64,000 bases of DNA from Avena insularis (lineage: Eukaryota > Streptophyta > Magnoliopsida > Poales > Poaceae), in assembly GCA_023614405.1 (NCBI GenBank), contig CM042697.1, positions 467,710,744 to 467,774,743 on the forward strand, read 5' to 3'. Made by a program: the position numbers and the translations under genes. Below the pieces are notes generated by a model. The model saw only the letters and a program-made list of their open reading frames with translations, was not told where the DNA came from and searched no databases. How positions within the stretch are numbered: the first letter of the stretch is position 1; each line of letters opens with the position of its first letter. Below are positions 33,005 to 41,796 of this stretch, in pieces.

Positions 33005-34093
33005 TCATGGGCTCGCCGTCGAGGGTTCCGTTGCCTGATGCCGCGGAAATAGGCACAGGGATGATGGCGATGGTGGCCATGGGCGACGTCTGTGCCATAG
33101 AGGTGAAAGCAAGAGCTGGCTCAGTGGCATCGAGCTTGGGGATCCCGTCAAGTAGAATGCGGGCACCGCCAAGATGATGTCATTGGTAACAGCAGCAGCG
33201 ACCACCAGAGACTCCTCCATGATGGGGACCATACCCAGGGGCTCAACCAGCCCTACCGACATGCTGACGAGCTCAGTCGTGTTAGAGCTCGCCTGCACGG
33301 GCCCGACAACGCCATCCTCGGTGTCGGCATTGGGAGTGGAGATGTTGTGGTCGAAGCAGTCAGAGTTTGTTGATGCAATGGGGTCATTACTGTCCCCATG
33401 CAGCACCGACACAGCCGCACGAGTGGCTGCGGCCAAAGGTTGGACCGGCAACACATCCGATGAAGCGCTCCACATCTGCAGGCAACAACATCTGTAGTAG
33501 ATGCAGCGGCCATCCCAGTGTGCAAAAGCTTGCGCCGCTGCATGCCCTGAAACGAACCTGACATCTGCTGCCACACATATTTCCCCCTCTGTTGTTGCGG
33601 GGTACACCACCAACTGCTCCACTCCATAGGGAGCGAAGAGGCGATGTAAGAGAGCTTCAGTAATTGGGTAATTTGCACGACAAACGACCATGCTTAGGAC
33701 CTGATCAGATGTTGCTGACAACCCGGATGCCCATGGCGTCGTTGTGGTCGAGGCGGTGATGTCTTGGGCCGCACATTTCATCGAACAGGTTACAGGCGCC
33801 AGAGCGGTGGTGTCAATGGGAGCACTCAAAGCGATTGCTAGTGACTCCTCGGTGATGGAGGCTGTAGCCGGGGGCTCGGCCAGCCCTACAGACACGGTGA
33901 AGGGATCGGTCGTGCCAGATCTCACCAGCTCGGGCCCAACGACGTCGTCGGCAATGACGGCGAGAGTGGAGTTGTCATGGTCGTCTGCATCGAATGATGT
34001 CTCCACTCGACGAAGAGCGTCGTGTATCTCGTCGAAGACACGCTTGTTTCTGGCCGCCCACTCATCGAGGTATGCCTTGAGCTCGGGATTCAT
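33005..34093 (-). CDS. gag-like ORF of array unit 3 (362 aa, intact)
   Basis: An intact 362-codon frame from ATG 34093, 57 bp inside the PBS. The first ~40 residues (PELKAYLDEWAARNKRVFDE) are charged and helical, as in LTR-element gag proteins. Residues about 125-200 (VLSMVVCRANYPITEALL, LFAPYGVEQLVVYP, then an FVSGHAAAQAF...GRCIYYRCC stretch) follow the order of a PTB-type RNA recognition motif. Flanking this segment are two related blocks with SVGL.EP...I.EESL, an internal duplication. No zinc knuckle, protease or polymerase is present. Expression is untested; near identity with unit 4 suggests recent duplication. Confidence 0.6.
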   Translation of the reverse strand: MNPELKAYLDEWAARNKRVFDEIHDALRRVETSFDADDHDNSTLAVIADDVVGPELVRSGTTDPFTVSVGLAEPPATASITEESLAIALSAPIDTTALAPVTCSMKCAAQDITASTTTTPWASGLSATSDQVLSMVVCRANYPITEALLHRLFAPYGVEQLVVYPATTEGEICVAADVRFVSGHAAAQAFAHWDGRCIYYRCCCLQMWSASSDVLPVQPLAAATRAAVSVLHGDSNDPIASTNSDCFDHNISTPNADTEDGVVGPVQASSNTTELVSMSVGLVEPLGMVPIMEESLVVAAAVTNDIILAVPAFYLTGSPSSMPLSQLLLSPLWHRRRPWPPSPSSLCLFPRHQATEPSTASP

Positions 34094-34147
34094 GGCGAGT
34101 ATGAGGTGGGTGGAAAAAAATTGGAGAAACTTTTGGGAGGTGGAGAC

Positions 34148-34161
34148 TGGCTCTGATACCA
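34148..34161 (-). promoter_or_regulatory. Primer-binding site of array unit 3
   Basis: TGGCTCTGATACCA on the plus strand is the complement of TGGTATCAGAGCCA, the tRNA-Met-type primer site of plant LTR elements. It lies two bases inside LTR4. Identical sites lie at 31192-31205 and 37115-37128. Confidence 0.88.
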
Positions 34162-34163
34162 GA

Positions 34164-34418
34164 TGTTAGGATCCAAATACTTAGATGCACTCAGTCACAT
34201 AGATACATCGAATTGTTTAGCTAGATACAAGAACAAGCAAGAAGAAGACTGGGAATCAGAGCCGAGGTGGGAGAGAGAGCCGCCGCCATGTCGTTCTGAT
34301 CCTTCTGGATGCCTTGATCGTTGTCTCCTGCCAGGTATAAGTAGCATCCAGTCCTGATGGTCGATGCCAGGCCAGGCCCATGAGGCCAGCCCAGGTAGTA
34401 TTGGTAGGGCTCCTAACA
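34164..34418 (-). repeat. LTR4 (inner)
   Basis: 255 bp with the inner-type variants of LTR2, almost identical to it. Preceded by an intact PBS and followed by a full-length polypurine tract complement. Confidence 0.93.
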
Positions 34419-35971
34419 TCCCTCCCTCCTTGAAACTCGGCTTGACCCCAAGCCGACACTGCCGAGAACCCGCCTGGATCCCATTGCTGACTACGTCTGT
34501 TGATTTGATCGCCTGTGTTGACCCAAAGCTGGCATACGCCTCCCTCCTTGACAACCTTCCTGTACCCAAGTCATTGTTGTACAGCCAACATATGCCAATA
34601 GAAAATATCCAAGACCCCATGATACATCCAGAACTATGTTGCGAGCAGATCCTGAGTGAAATTTATTTGCTGGTTGGTACAAGCTCAAACCAAAGTGCCC
34701 ATCCAACCATGTGCAAAATACAACATATTTCCAATGTGTACTGACTAGTGAAACAATGCTCAGAGAGCTTCCATTGAGAAGCATACATGATGAGAGAACT
34801 ACTAACTCTGTGTATGCTGATGGTGTTAAGCCAATGCCTGGATCCCAGATCCTCTGAAGCTGCATATTGAAGTACCATGGACTGCCATGCGCAATATCAG
34901 AAAAAGTTTGATAGAAGACAGTGAGATTAAGTAAGCCATGATGCCAACCTAGTGTCCCACTCCAAGCATGAAAACGGGAATCATGTGACTGCATTTTTAA
35001 ACTTGGACTTGCTTCCTGGGATGTGAACACTGCAGGCACTGTACTCATAATAACACATAGCTCACGCTCAAACAAAGGATCAAGACTCAGAGCACTGCTT
35101 GCTACATAGCACTGGACCAAGAACTCATTGAGTGAGGTAGAGTAGAAGGACTTGACCCAACATGTACTGACCTGGACATTGTAGTTGAGCAAACACATTG
35201 ATAATTGTTGATCCCACATGCGAACTGTTTCATGACTACACATCAGGACACTATCAAGAGGTTTAGAACTGCTTTCTGAATTAGATTGCTCGTCGATTTC
35301 CCAAGCACCACATATCAGAGTCCAAAAACTTTTAATAGCTCCAAAGTGCAAATACCAGTATGAGCAACCAATTGATTCCTGTTGTACTGACATTGCTGCA
35401 TCTAGTTCATGGCACTGCACTCCACAATAATTATATGTCTCAAATATGCAGTAGAGAAACCACCACTACGACCACCATTTGCCATCGCTAGAAAACACCA
35501 CTGATTGTAGCCTAAAGGAACACATTGCAGTAAAAGATGTGTCAAATGGCATCATACCAGCAGTAGCTAGCGAACACCCTTGAGCAACAAATCATATAGT
35601 AACCAAGCACGTAGACATCTTTGAAGGCCATGGCTTCCATTGCATCAATGAAGGAGTTTTTGGTTATGGTGGTAGGTCAGACTGCTTCTGACGCCCGCGA
35701 CCACAACAGGAAGTAAACGATGGCGACGACATGGGTTGGTTGTCTGTAGCAGTAAGCTGACCGAACTGAAACGATGGCCATGGTGTGGGCCGTAGCAGCA
35801 GCTCATGGCACCTGCAACTCGAGGTCACACTTGTCACAAATGAAGACAACAGCAGGATCAGTGTCATGGTTGCAGGAGTGGTTGACGGTGCGGTGCTGTC
35901 GTTGGGAACAGCGGGAGTGACCGCCAGTGACCAGTCAGTGGCGACAGTCGCAACCATGGATGTGGTGCCCT

Positions 35972-37060
35972 TCATGGGCTCGCAGTCGAGGGTTCCGTTG
36001 CCTGCTGCCGCGGAAATAGGCACAGGGATGATGGCGATGGTGGCCATGGGCGACGTCTGTGCCATAGAGGTGAAAGCAAGAGCTGGCTCAGTGGCATCGA
36101 GCTTGGGGATCCCGTCAAGTAGAATGCGGGCACCGCCAAGATGATGTCATTGGTAACAGCAGCAGCGACCACCAGAGACTCCTCCATGATGGGGACCATA
36201 CCCAGGGGCTCAACCAGCCCTACCGACATGCTGACGAGCTCAGTCGTGTCAGAGCTCGCCTGCACGGGCCCGACAACGCTATCCTCGGTGTCGGCATTGG
36301 GAGTGGAGATGTTGTGGTCGAAGCAGTCAGAGTTTGTTGATGCAATGGGGTCATTACTGTCCCCATGCAGCACCGACACAGCCGCACGAGTGGCTGCGGC
36401 CAAAGGTTGGACCGGCAACACATCCGATGAAGCGCTCCACATCTGCAGGCAACAACATCTGTAGTAGATGCAGCGGCCATCCCAGTGTGCAAAAGCTTGC
36501 GCCCCTGCATGCCCTGAAACGAACCTGACATCTGCTGCCACACATATTTCCCCCTCTGTTGTTGCGGGGTACACCACCAACTGCTCCACTCCATAGGGAG
36601 CGAAGAGGCGATGTAAGAGAGCTTCAGTAATTGGGTAATTTGCACGACAAACGACCATGCTTAGGACCTGATCAGATGTTGCTGACAACCCGGATGCCCA
36701 TGGCGTCGTCGTGGTCGAGGCGGTGATGTCTTGGGCCGCACATTTCATCGAACAGGTTACAGGCGCCAGAGCGGTGGTGTCAATGGGAGCACTCAGAGCG
36801 ATTGCTAGTGACTCCTCGGTGATGTAGGCTGTAGCCGGGGGCTCGGCCAGCCCTACAGACACGGTGACGGGCTCGGTCGTGCCAGAGCTCACCAGCTCGG
36901 GCCCAACGACGCCGTCGGCAATGACGGAGAGAGTGGAGTTGTCATGGTCGTCTGCATCAAATGATGTCTCCACTCGATGAAGAGCGTCGTGTATCTCGTC
37001 GAAGACACGCTTGTTTCTGTCCGCCCACTCATCGAGGTATGCCTTGAGCTCGGGATTCAT
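35972..37060 (-). CDS. gag-like ORF of array unit 4 (362 aa, intact)
   Basis: Same architecture as the unit 3 protein: helical N-terminus, first SVGLAEP...ITEESL block (about residues 70-95), RRM-like segment with YPITEALLHRLFAPYG, then the second SVGLVEP...IMEESL block. It differs at several positions (DEWADRNKR, LHRVETS, TAYITEES, GHAGAQ). It belongs to the unit whose LTR is the outer 5' LTR (LTR5), so if transcription started in LTR5 this would be the first ORF of a full-length RNA. The transcript would be antisense to the ubiquitin gene. Confidence 0.6.
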   Translation of the reverse strand: MNPELKAYLDEWADRNKRVFDEIHDALHRVETSFDADDHDNSTLSVIADGVVGPELVSSGTTEPVTVSVGLAEPPATAYITEESLAIALSAPIDTTALAPVTCSMKCAAQDITASTTTTPWASGLSATSDQVLSMVVCRANYPITEALLHRLFAPYGVEQLVVYPATTEGEICVAADVRFVSGHAGAQAFAHWDGRCIYYRCCCLQMWSASSDVLPVQPLAAATRAAVSVLHGDSNDPIASTNSDCFDHNISTPNADTEDSVVGPVQASSDTTELVSMSVGLVEPLGMVPIMEESLVVAAAVTNDIILAVPAFYLTGSPSSMPLSQLLLSPLWHRRRPWPPSPSSLCLFPRQQATEPSTASP

Positions 37061-37114
37061 GGCGAGTATGAGGTGGGTGGAAAAAAATTGGAGAAACTTT
37101 TGGGAGGTGGAGAC

Positions 37115-37128
37115 TGGCTCTGATACCA
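37115..37128 (-). promoter_or_regulatory. Primer-binding site next to the outer 5' LTR
   Basis: TGGCTCTGATACCA, complement of a tRNA-Met-type primer site, two bases from LTR5. It fixes the minus orientation of the array. Confidence 0.9.
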
Positions 37129-37130
37129 GA

Positions 37131-37387
37131 TGTTAGGATCCAAATACTTAGATGCACTCAGTCACACAGATACATCGAATTGTTTAGCTAGATACAAGAA
37201 CAAGCAAGAAGAAGATTGGGAATCAGAGCCGAGGTGGGAGAGAGAGAGTCGCCGCCATGCCGTTCTGATCCTTCTGGATGCCTTGATCGTTGTCTCCTGC
37301 CAGGTATAAGTAGCATCCAGTCCTGATGGTCGATGCCAGGCCAGGCCCATGAGGCCAGCCCAGGTAGTATTGGTTGGGCTCCTAACA
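37131..37387 (-). repeat. LTR5 (outer, 5' LTR of the array)
   Basis: 257 bp, TGTTAGG to CCTAACA, followed by the ATCGA target duplication. It shares GAAGATTGGG, the longer GAGAGAGAGAG and ATGCCG with LTR1 rather than with the inner LTRs. It would drive minus-strand transcription away from the ubiquitin coding exon. Confidence 0.93.
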
Positions 37388-38006
37388 ATCGAGTTATGTT
37401 TCGCGATCTATTATCGGTGTAGATTTCAGTGGAACACTTCTTTTTGGTGCCCAGTTGTTGGCTAGGTTTGATCGATTAGTGTTAAACCGTTTATACATCA
37501 GAGGATACATGTACTGCGATCTAATATCCGAGTTGATTTCCCTGTAATGATGATGTGCGTGTTGATGGTTTATCTAAGTTGTTTGCTAGGTTTGATCTAT
37601 CAGTGTTGACCCATCTACCCTAATCCCATGGTTATCTGTAGATTCTACTAAAGTGTCTCTGTTATTTGCAGATCCGTCTTATACACTGTGATTGCCCCCT
37701 TGCTTTGATCAATTGATATGTTAGAGAAATCTCCTTAATTATAATACTCTGACTCGTTAATGTTGTGGGTCTTTTTAAATTTATAAATTGGACAAAATCC
37801 AAAGAAATAGATTATTTCCAGTACCAATACTCTGGTTGATGTACACAGTTCATTGGTTGCTGCTCTTTGGTTCCTATTTGATAACTGTTCAGTGCTGATT
37901 TGCTACATACCTTTAGAGGATTTCGATTGTTAGGTTACTGGTTCCATGGTTTGATTCATCTACTCTTCATGCACGTCTGATCATCATAACTTGTCGACTC
38001 ACCTAG

Positions 38007-38261
<255 letters not shown>

Positions 38262-38795
38262 GTTCTACCGAAGATAGTTCATGAGTCTGCCGCGCCGCTC
38301 ATGTTCGTTTAAGTCATCGTCTATTTAGATTTCATTCTATGCTAGTCATGTCGTGTTTGATGTTACTATCAGTGTCTTATTATCGTATCTTTGTGTGAAC
38401 ATCAGCTTCTGCTATGTAGCAGTGTGGTCTACGTTTTGTTTACAGTAGAATTAAATCTTACCATGTGAATGTGGTGGTTCAATACTCTCGTGTTTGCGGA
38501 TGCTTTTTGCTGATGGATTTTCATGTGTGTCCAGGATATCGTAGGTATACTTTTTTTTCACATTCTTTGTCGTAGATATACTTTTTTTCAAATTGTCGCC
38601 AATATACATGTGTTCTACTTCCTCAAATCACCTTATTTAGCTTGCTACTACTGACAGCTGTAGAAATTTTTGAGAGCGTAGAGATAAGCTGACTACCAAA
38701 CCAATTGCGATTGTACCCGCCAGCCACTAGGCATGGCAATGATCCAAGGTCACTCCACCGTCTACTGTTGTGCTCTCTCTATTAGGCATGCGATG
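38262..38795 (+). other. 3' UTR and flank of ubiquitin gene 1
   Basis: The first ~250 bp align in order with the gene 2 3' UTR (GGTTCATGAGTCTGC-like start, then GTCTAT.TTTGG.T, GCTAT.TAGCAGTGTGGTCT). Beyond that it is AT-rich and unassigned. Confidence 0.5.
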
Positions 38796-39134
38796 AGAGT
38801 ATCTCTAGCAGATGACGCATTATCGCGTTACTACATCCCGCGGATGCGCCTTTTTGCAGTATAAAAAAGCATAAAAACGCTACAGCATAACAGATACACT
38901 AATCCAAACTGCATATTTAAGAAATATCACACATTGGCGTCAGATTTATATATATGGAAGGTTTTGATCATCGAGATCGATAAATGTTTAGCAAAAAATG
39001 ATGCCGCGTCCTGTATCCCAGACTAGACCTAGCATCTACGTAGCTCCATTTTGATACAACAAATCGATAAAATATTGGCTTGCTATGGTCAGTTTTAATA
39101 GGTGTGACATCGTTTATGACTTTAGAAATGCTCT
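38796..39134. mobile_element. Possible DNA-transposon MITE
   Basis: The left end AGAGTATCTCTAGCAGA and the complement of the right end (AGAGCATTTCTAAAGTC) are similar over about 12 bases. The interior is non-coding. The target duplication is not clear, so the assignment is tentative. Confidence 0.3.
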
Positions 39135-39280
39135 GATATATAGGAACGGATCAATACGAACACTCTCTACTGTGGTTAGGTGCTGCTGATTGATTTGTGG
39201 TAGAAGAATTCTTTTGGAAACATAGATTTCTCTATGTATTAGCTTGGTCGGATTCATGTAGTCTGGTTGTTAATTTTGTA

Positions 39281-39362
39281 CTCCCTCTGATCTGAATGAA
39301 TTTTCACAGGTTTAGGAAAAACCTTGCCTAAGCATGCGGCAATTAATTTGGGCCGGAGAGAA
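39281..39362. mobile_element. Stowaway MITE
   Basis: The left end CTCCCTCTGATCTGAATGAAT matches the complement of the right end ATTAATTTGGGCCGGAGAG with a few differences. TA lies at 39279-39280 and 39363-39364. 82 bp. Confidence 0.7.
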
Positions 39363-39364
39363 TA

Positions 39365-40199
39365 TCTAAATTTTAAAATTAATGCTTTATCAAAGTTCTG
39401 TGAAAAAGTATCTACTCAATCTTGATAATGCATTTTTCAAGCATTTGGCTCTGGTATATATCTAGCGACGTGTTTCATCTAATGCTCTGTGTCGCCAGGG
39501 TCACTGCTATTCTTTCTTAGCTATTGATGATCTACATTGTTCAATCATATCATGGTGAAGAAATGTTCAATATTTAGTTATTCCCATGGTTGATTGCTAA
39601 GGTTGACCATGTACTGTAGGTTCAGCAAGAGATGGAGAGAGGCATCTCTCTAGGTTGTTGATGGCCAGGTGTTGAAAAATTGAGTATTTAGCATCATCGG
39701 GTGCCAGTGTATTGTTTGAAAATTGCACGACTCGGTTAACTGACTTTGAAGTGCATGAGTAATACAAAGATATAGGTGATAAAGCAAATATTGTATTGAC
39801 CGTATGGTTTTACAGTACAGGCATGTAAGAAATGGTGCTTATATCACAATGTGTAATTCAACAGAGATTGTTTTCCCTTTGTGGGGGTCTTACGGAAAAC
39901 TATCAAAAAAAATTGATATGAGTGACCTTGACTGACTGAAACAGATGATTGGCTGCTTTCTCATTATTTCATCATCTAGCTCATTTTCAGTGTCTGCTCA
40001 ACTTGAGAAAAGACTCGGTACAATACATTTGTATTTGCTCATACAAGACTACATAAAAACACTTGTCCAAAGAAGGATGGGTATCACTTATGTGCTAAAT
40101 TTGAGCCAGTGAGTACTCCGTTTAGTGCTTTTAAGAATTTTACAGAATAGGGGAAGAGGTCATGCAATATATATTCCAAAGGGTTATCAATTTTTATCT
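39365..40199. other. Unassigned DNA, probably part of a Helitron body
   Basis: AT-rich sequence without a gene. Because a Helitron 3' end lies at 40232, some of this must belong to that element, but its 5' end was not found. Confidence 0.3.
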
Positions 40200-40202
40200 G
40201 CT

Positions 40203-40232
40203 ACCCGTTGCAACGCACGGGCATTCAACTAG
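40203..40232 (+). mobile_element. Helitron 3' terminus
   Basis: CCCGT-TGCAACGC-ACGGG forms a 5-bp stem with loop, followed by CATTCAACTAG and then T at 40233: the standard CTRR end of a grass Helitron. It is the intact counterpart of the degenerate end at 1045. The 5' terminus could not be placed. Confidence 0.65.
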
Positions 40233-40473
40233 TTCCATAAAATGTAAGCCGCAGTTGTGATACTCTCTTTCCCAGTAGCCCCGGTGCCAAAAATTAGAAG
40301 TTGTTGCCACCATAAAAGGATCGAAACAGGGGTAGCCGGACCCATGGCAAGAACAGGGTCATGGGGCAGCGAATAGGTGCCAAGTCTCTTTGGCGAACGG
40401 GCAAAGGAAGAACAGGTGGAAAGCAGATTCGAGTATTTGATCGCACAGACAACAAGTGTCAACATGATCGGAT
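40233..40473 (-). pseudogene. LINE ORF2 fragment, zinc-binding (zf-RVT) region
   Basis: Minus-strand translation gives VDTCCLCDQILESAFHLFF then CPFAKETW, the Cys/His pattern of the region between reverse transcriptase and RNase H in plant LINEs. It starts next to the Harbinger-like element (TTA at 40474) and ends at the Helitron terminus. Only about 75 codons remain. Confidence 0.65.
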
Positions 40474-40476
40474 TTA

Positions 40477-41793
40477 GAGTGTGTTTGGTTCAATTGTAGA
40501 TTCTGAAAAAGCTGCTGTGAGCTGTGAATTGTGAGAAACCTACGATTGAGCTGTGAATTGTGAGAAACCTACGGTCGGCTGAGAACTGTGAGAAAGCTGC
40601 AAGTTGTTTGGCTGAAGCAACTGTGAACCGTGAATTTGACGAGAATTATCTGTAATACCCCTAAGAATCTAAGGAGGCTGTTTATACGTCAATTGACCGA
40701 AATGGCAATATTGTGTAAAAATACTCGTTATTTATTGATGCTTTTTTTCAAAATGTAAATTTGAACGGCAATACTTGAATATATTTTAATTTCACTTTAT
40801 TTCAAACATTATTTTATTTTCCGCTCAAATTCAAACATTGAGACATGAGAATAAAAATCAACGTATCACACGATTTTTCACATTTACAACATGTTGCCAC
40901 ATCTTTACATGACCGCAGCGAGATATATCAGATCAAATAGTTTTTAAAAATAATCAAGAAGGCGTAATGCATATGTATGTGCTAGATTCCATCTACTCCT
41001 GTCTCTGCACTTAAACACCTCCACGGCTCCAAGCAGAGAACATATACAGTCCAACGACCGCTCCAATCCCCACGCTACCATGGCACCATCTCAGCGCGTC
41101 TGTCAGCCGGCGAGGAGCAGCTTGTGAGATATGGATGGATTCCCGAGATCTAGTCCAGCTCCAGCAGTACAACCATCGTACACATGCATCTCCGCCAGTA
41201 CAGCTCCTGAGGACGGACAGCTTTCTGTGGGAGTTGATGTAATGGAAAAGAACCTCGACGAATGGCACAAGCTAGGTGGGGATCGAGGGCCACGAGCTAC
41301 ACAACTCTAGGACAATTCATGTCGGAGTCATGCAGAGCCGGCGAGCGGCGGCGTACCATTTCTAGTCAGGCGTCTCGGGAAGGTGTTGTGTGCAGCTCGG
41401 GGGCGAGGAAAGAGCCGGACCAGCGGCGGCCCTTGGCAGACCGGTCGGGGGAGCTTTGCAGCAGGAAGGGGAAGGTGCCGTATCAGCGGCGGACCGGTCG
41501 GAGGAGCGTGGCGGCCGGAATCCTAGCCCCATTGGAAACGTTCTTTCTCCGACCGATGTGTGTACAGAGAAAATTGTTGTGTCGCTCGTGTGCTGAGGGA
41601 GAAAGAAGCCCCAATCACTACGACTTACAGTGGCAATGGGTAATTTTCACGAGAAGTTAAAATTTCACCGCGATAGAAGCTGGGGTCAACCTGCTGTGAA
41701 AATTACACTAGGAGAAGCAGTTGCGTTTGGAGAATCTGCTGTGAAAATTTTCCCGCGCGGAAGTTGGTGCTCGAAGCTGAACCAAACGGATCC
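40477..41793. mobile_element. Tourist/Harbinger-like non-autonomous element
   Basis: The ends GAGTGTGTTTGGTTC and GAACCAAACGGATCC are imperfect inverted copies of the Tourist form (G...GTTTGGTTC). Both flanks are TTA (40474-40476 and 41794-41796), the Harbinger target. Near the left end the unit GTGAATTGTGAGAAACCTACG is tandemly repeated (about 40528-40580). Near the right end GCTGTGAAAATT recurs. A GC-rich interior (41260-41660) has a 132-aa frame without a domain. Confidence 0.6.
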
Positions 41794-41796
41794 TTA

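Larger units (their letters stand above)
25316..37387 (-). mobile_element. Tandem LTR retrotransposon array: 5 LTRs, 4 internal domains
   Basis: LTRs start at 25316, 28262, 31208, 34164 and 37131 (periods 2946, 2946, 2956, 2967 bp). The whole is bounded by TG...CA and by ATCGA at 25311-25315 and 37388-37392, so it entered the locus as one insertion. Orientation is minus: a tRNA-Met-type PBS (complement of TGGCTCTGATACCA) lies just left of LTR3, LTR4 and LTR5, and a polypurine tract (complement of CCCTCCCTCCTTG) lies just right of LTR1, LTR2 and LTR4 (shortened by LTR3). Internal domains encode a gag-like protein but no visible protease, reverse transcriptase, RNase H or integrase, so mobility would need helper proteins. 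Unequal LTR-LTR recombination after insertion is the simplest origin. Confidence 0.93.

Noticed and set aside
25316..37387. Array as satellite DNA, segmental gene duplication or CRISPR-like repeat
   Set aside because: Each 255-bp repeat has TG...CA ends, an adjacent primer-binding site and a polypurine tract, which defines LTRs of a retrotransposon.
25316..37387. Array as four separate insertions
   Set aside because: Neighbouring internal domains share single LTRs, and only the outermost ends have the ATCGA duplication.
41262..41660. 132-aa frame in the Tourist-like element as a host gene
   Set aside because: No domain, no splice or promoter context, and it lies inside a transposon with clear ends.
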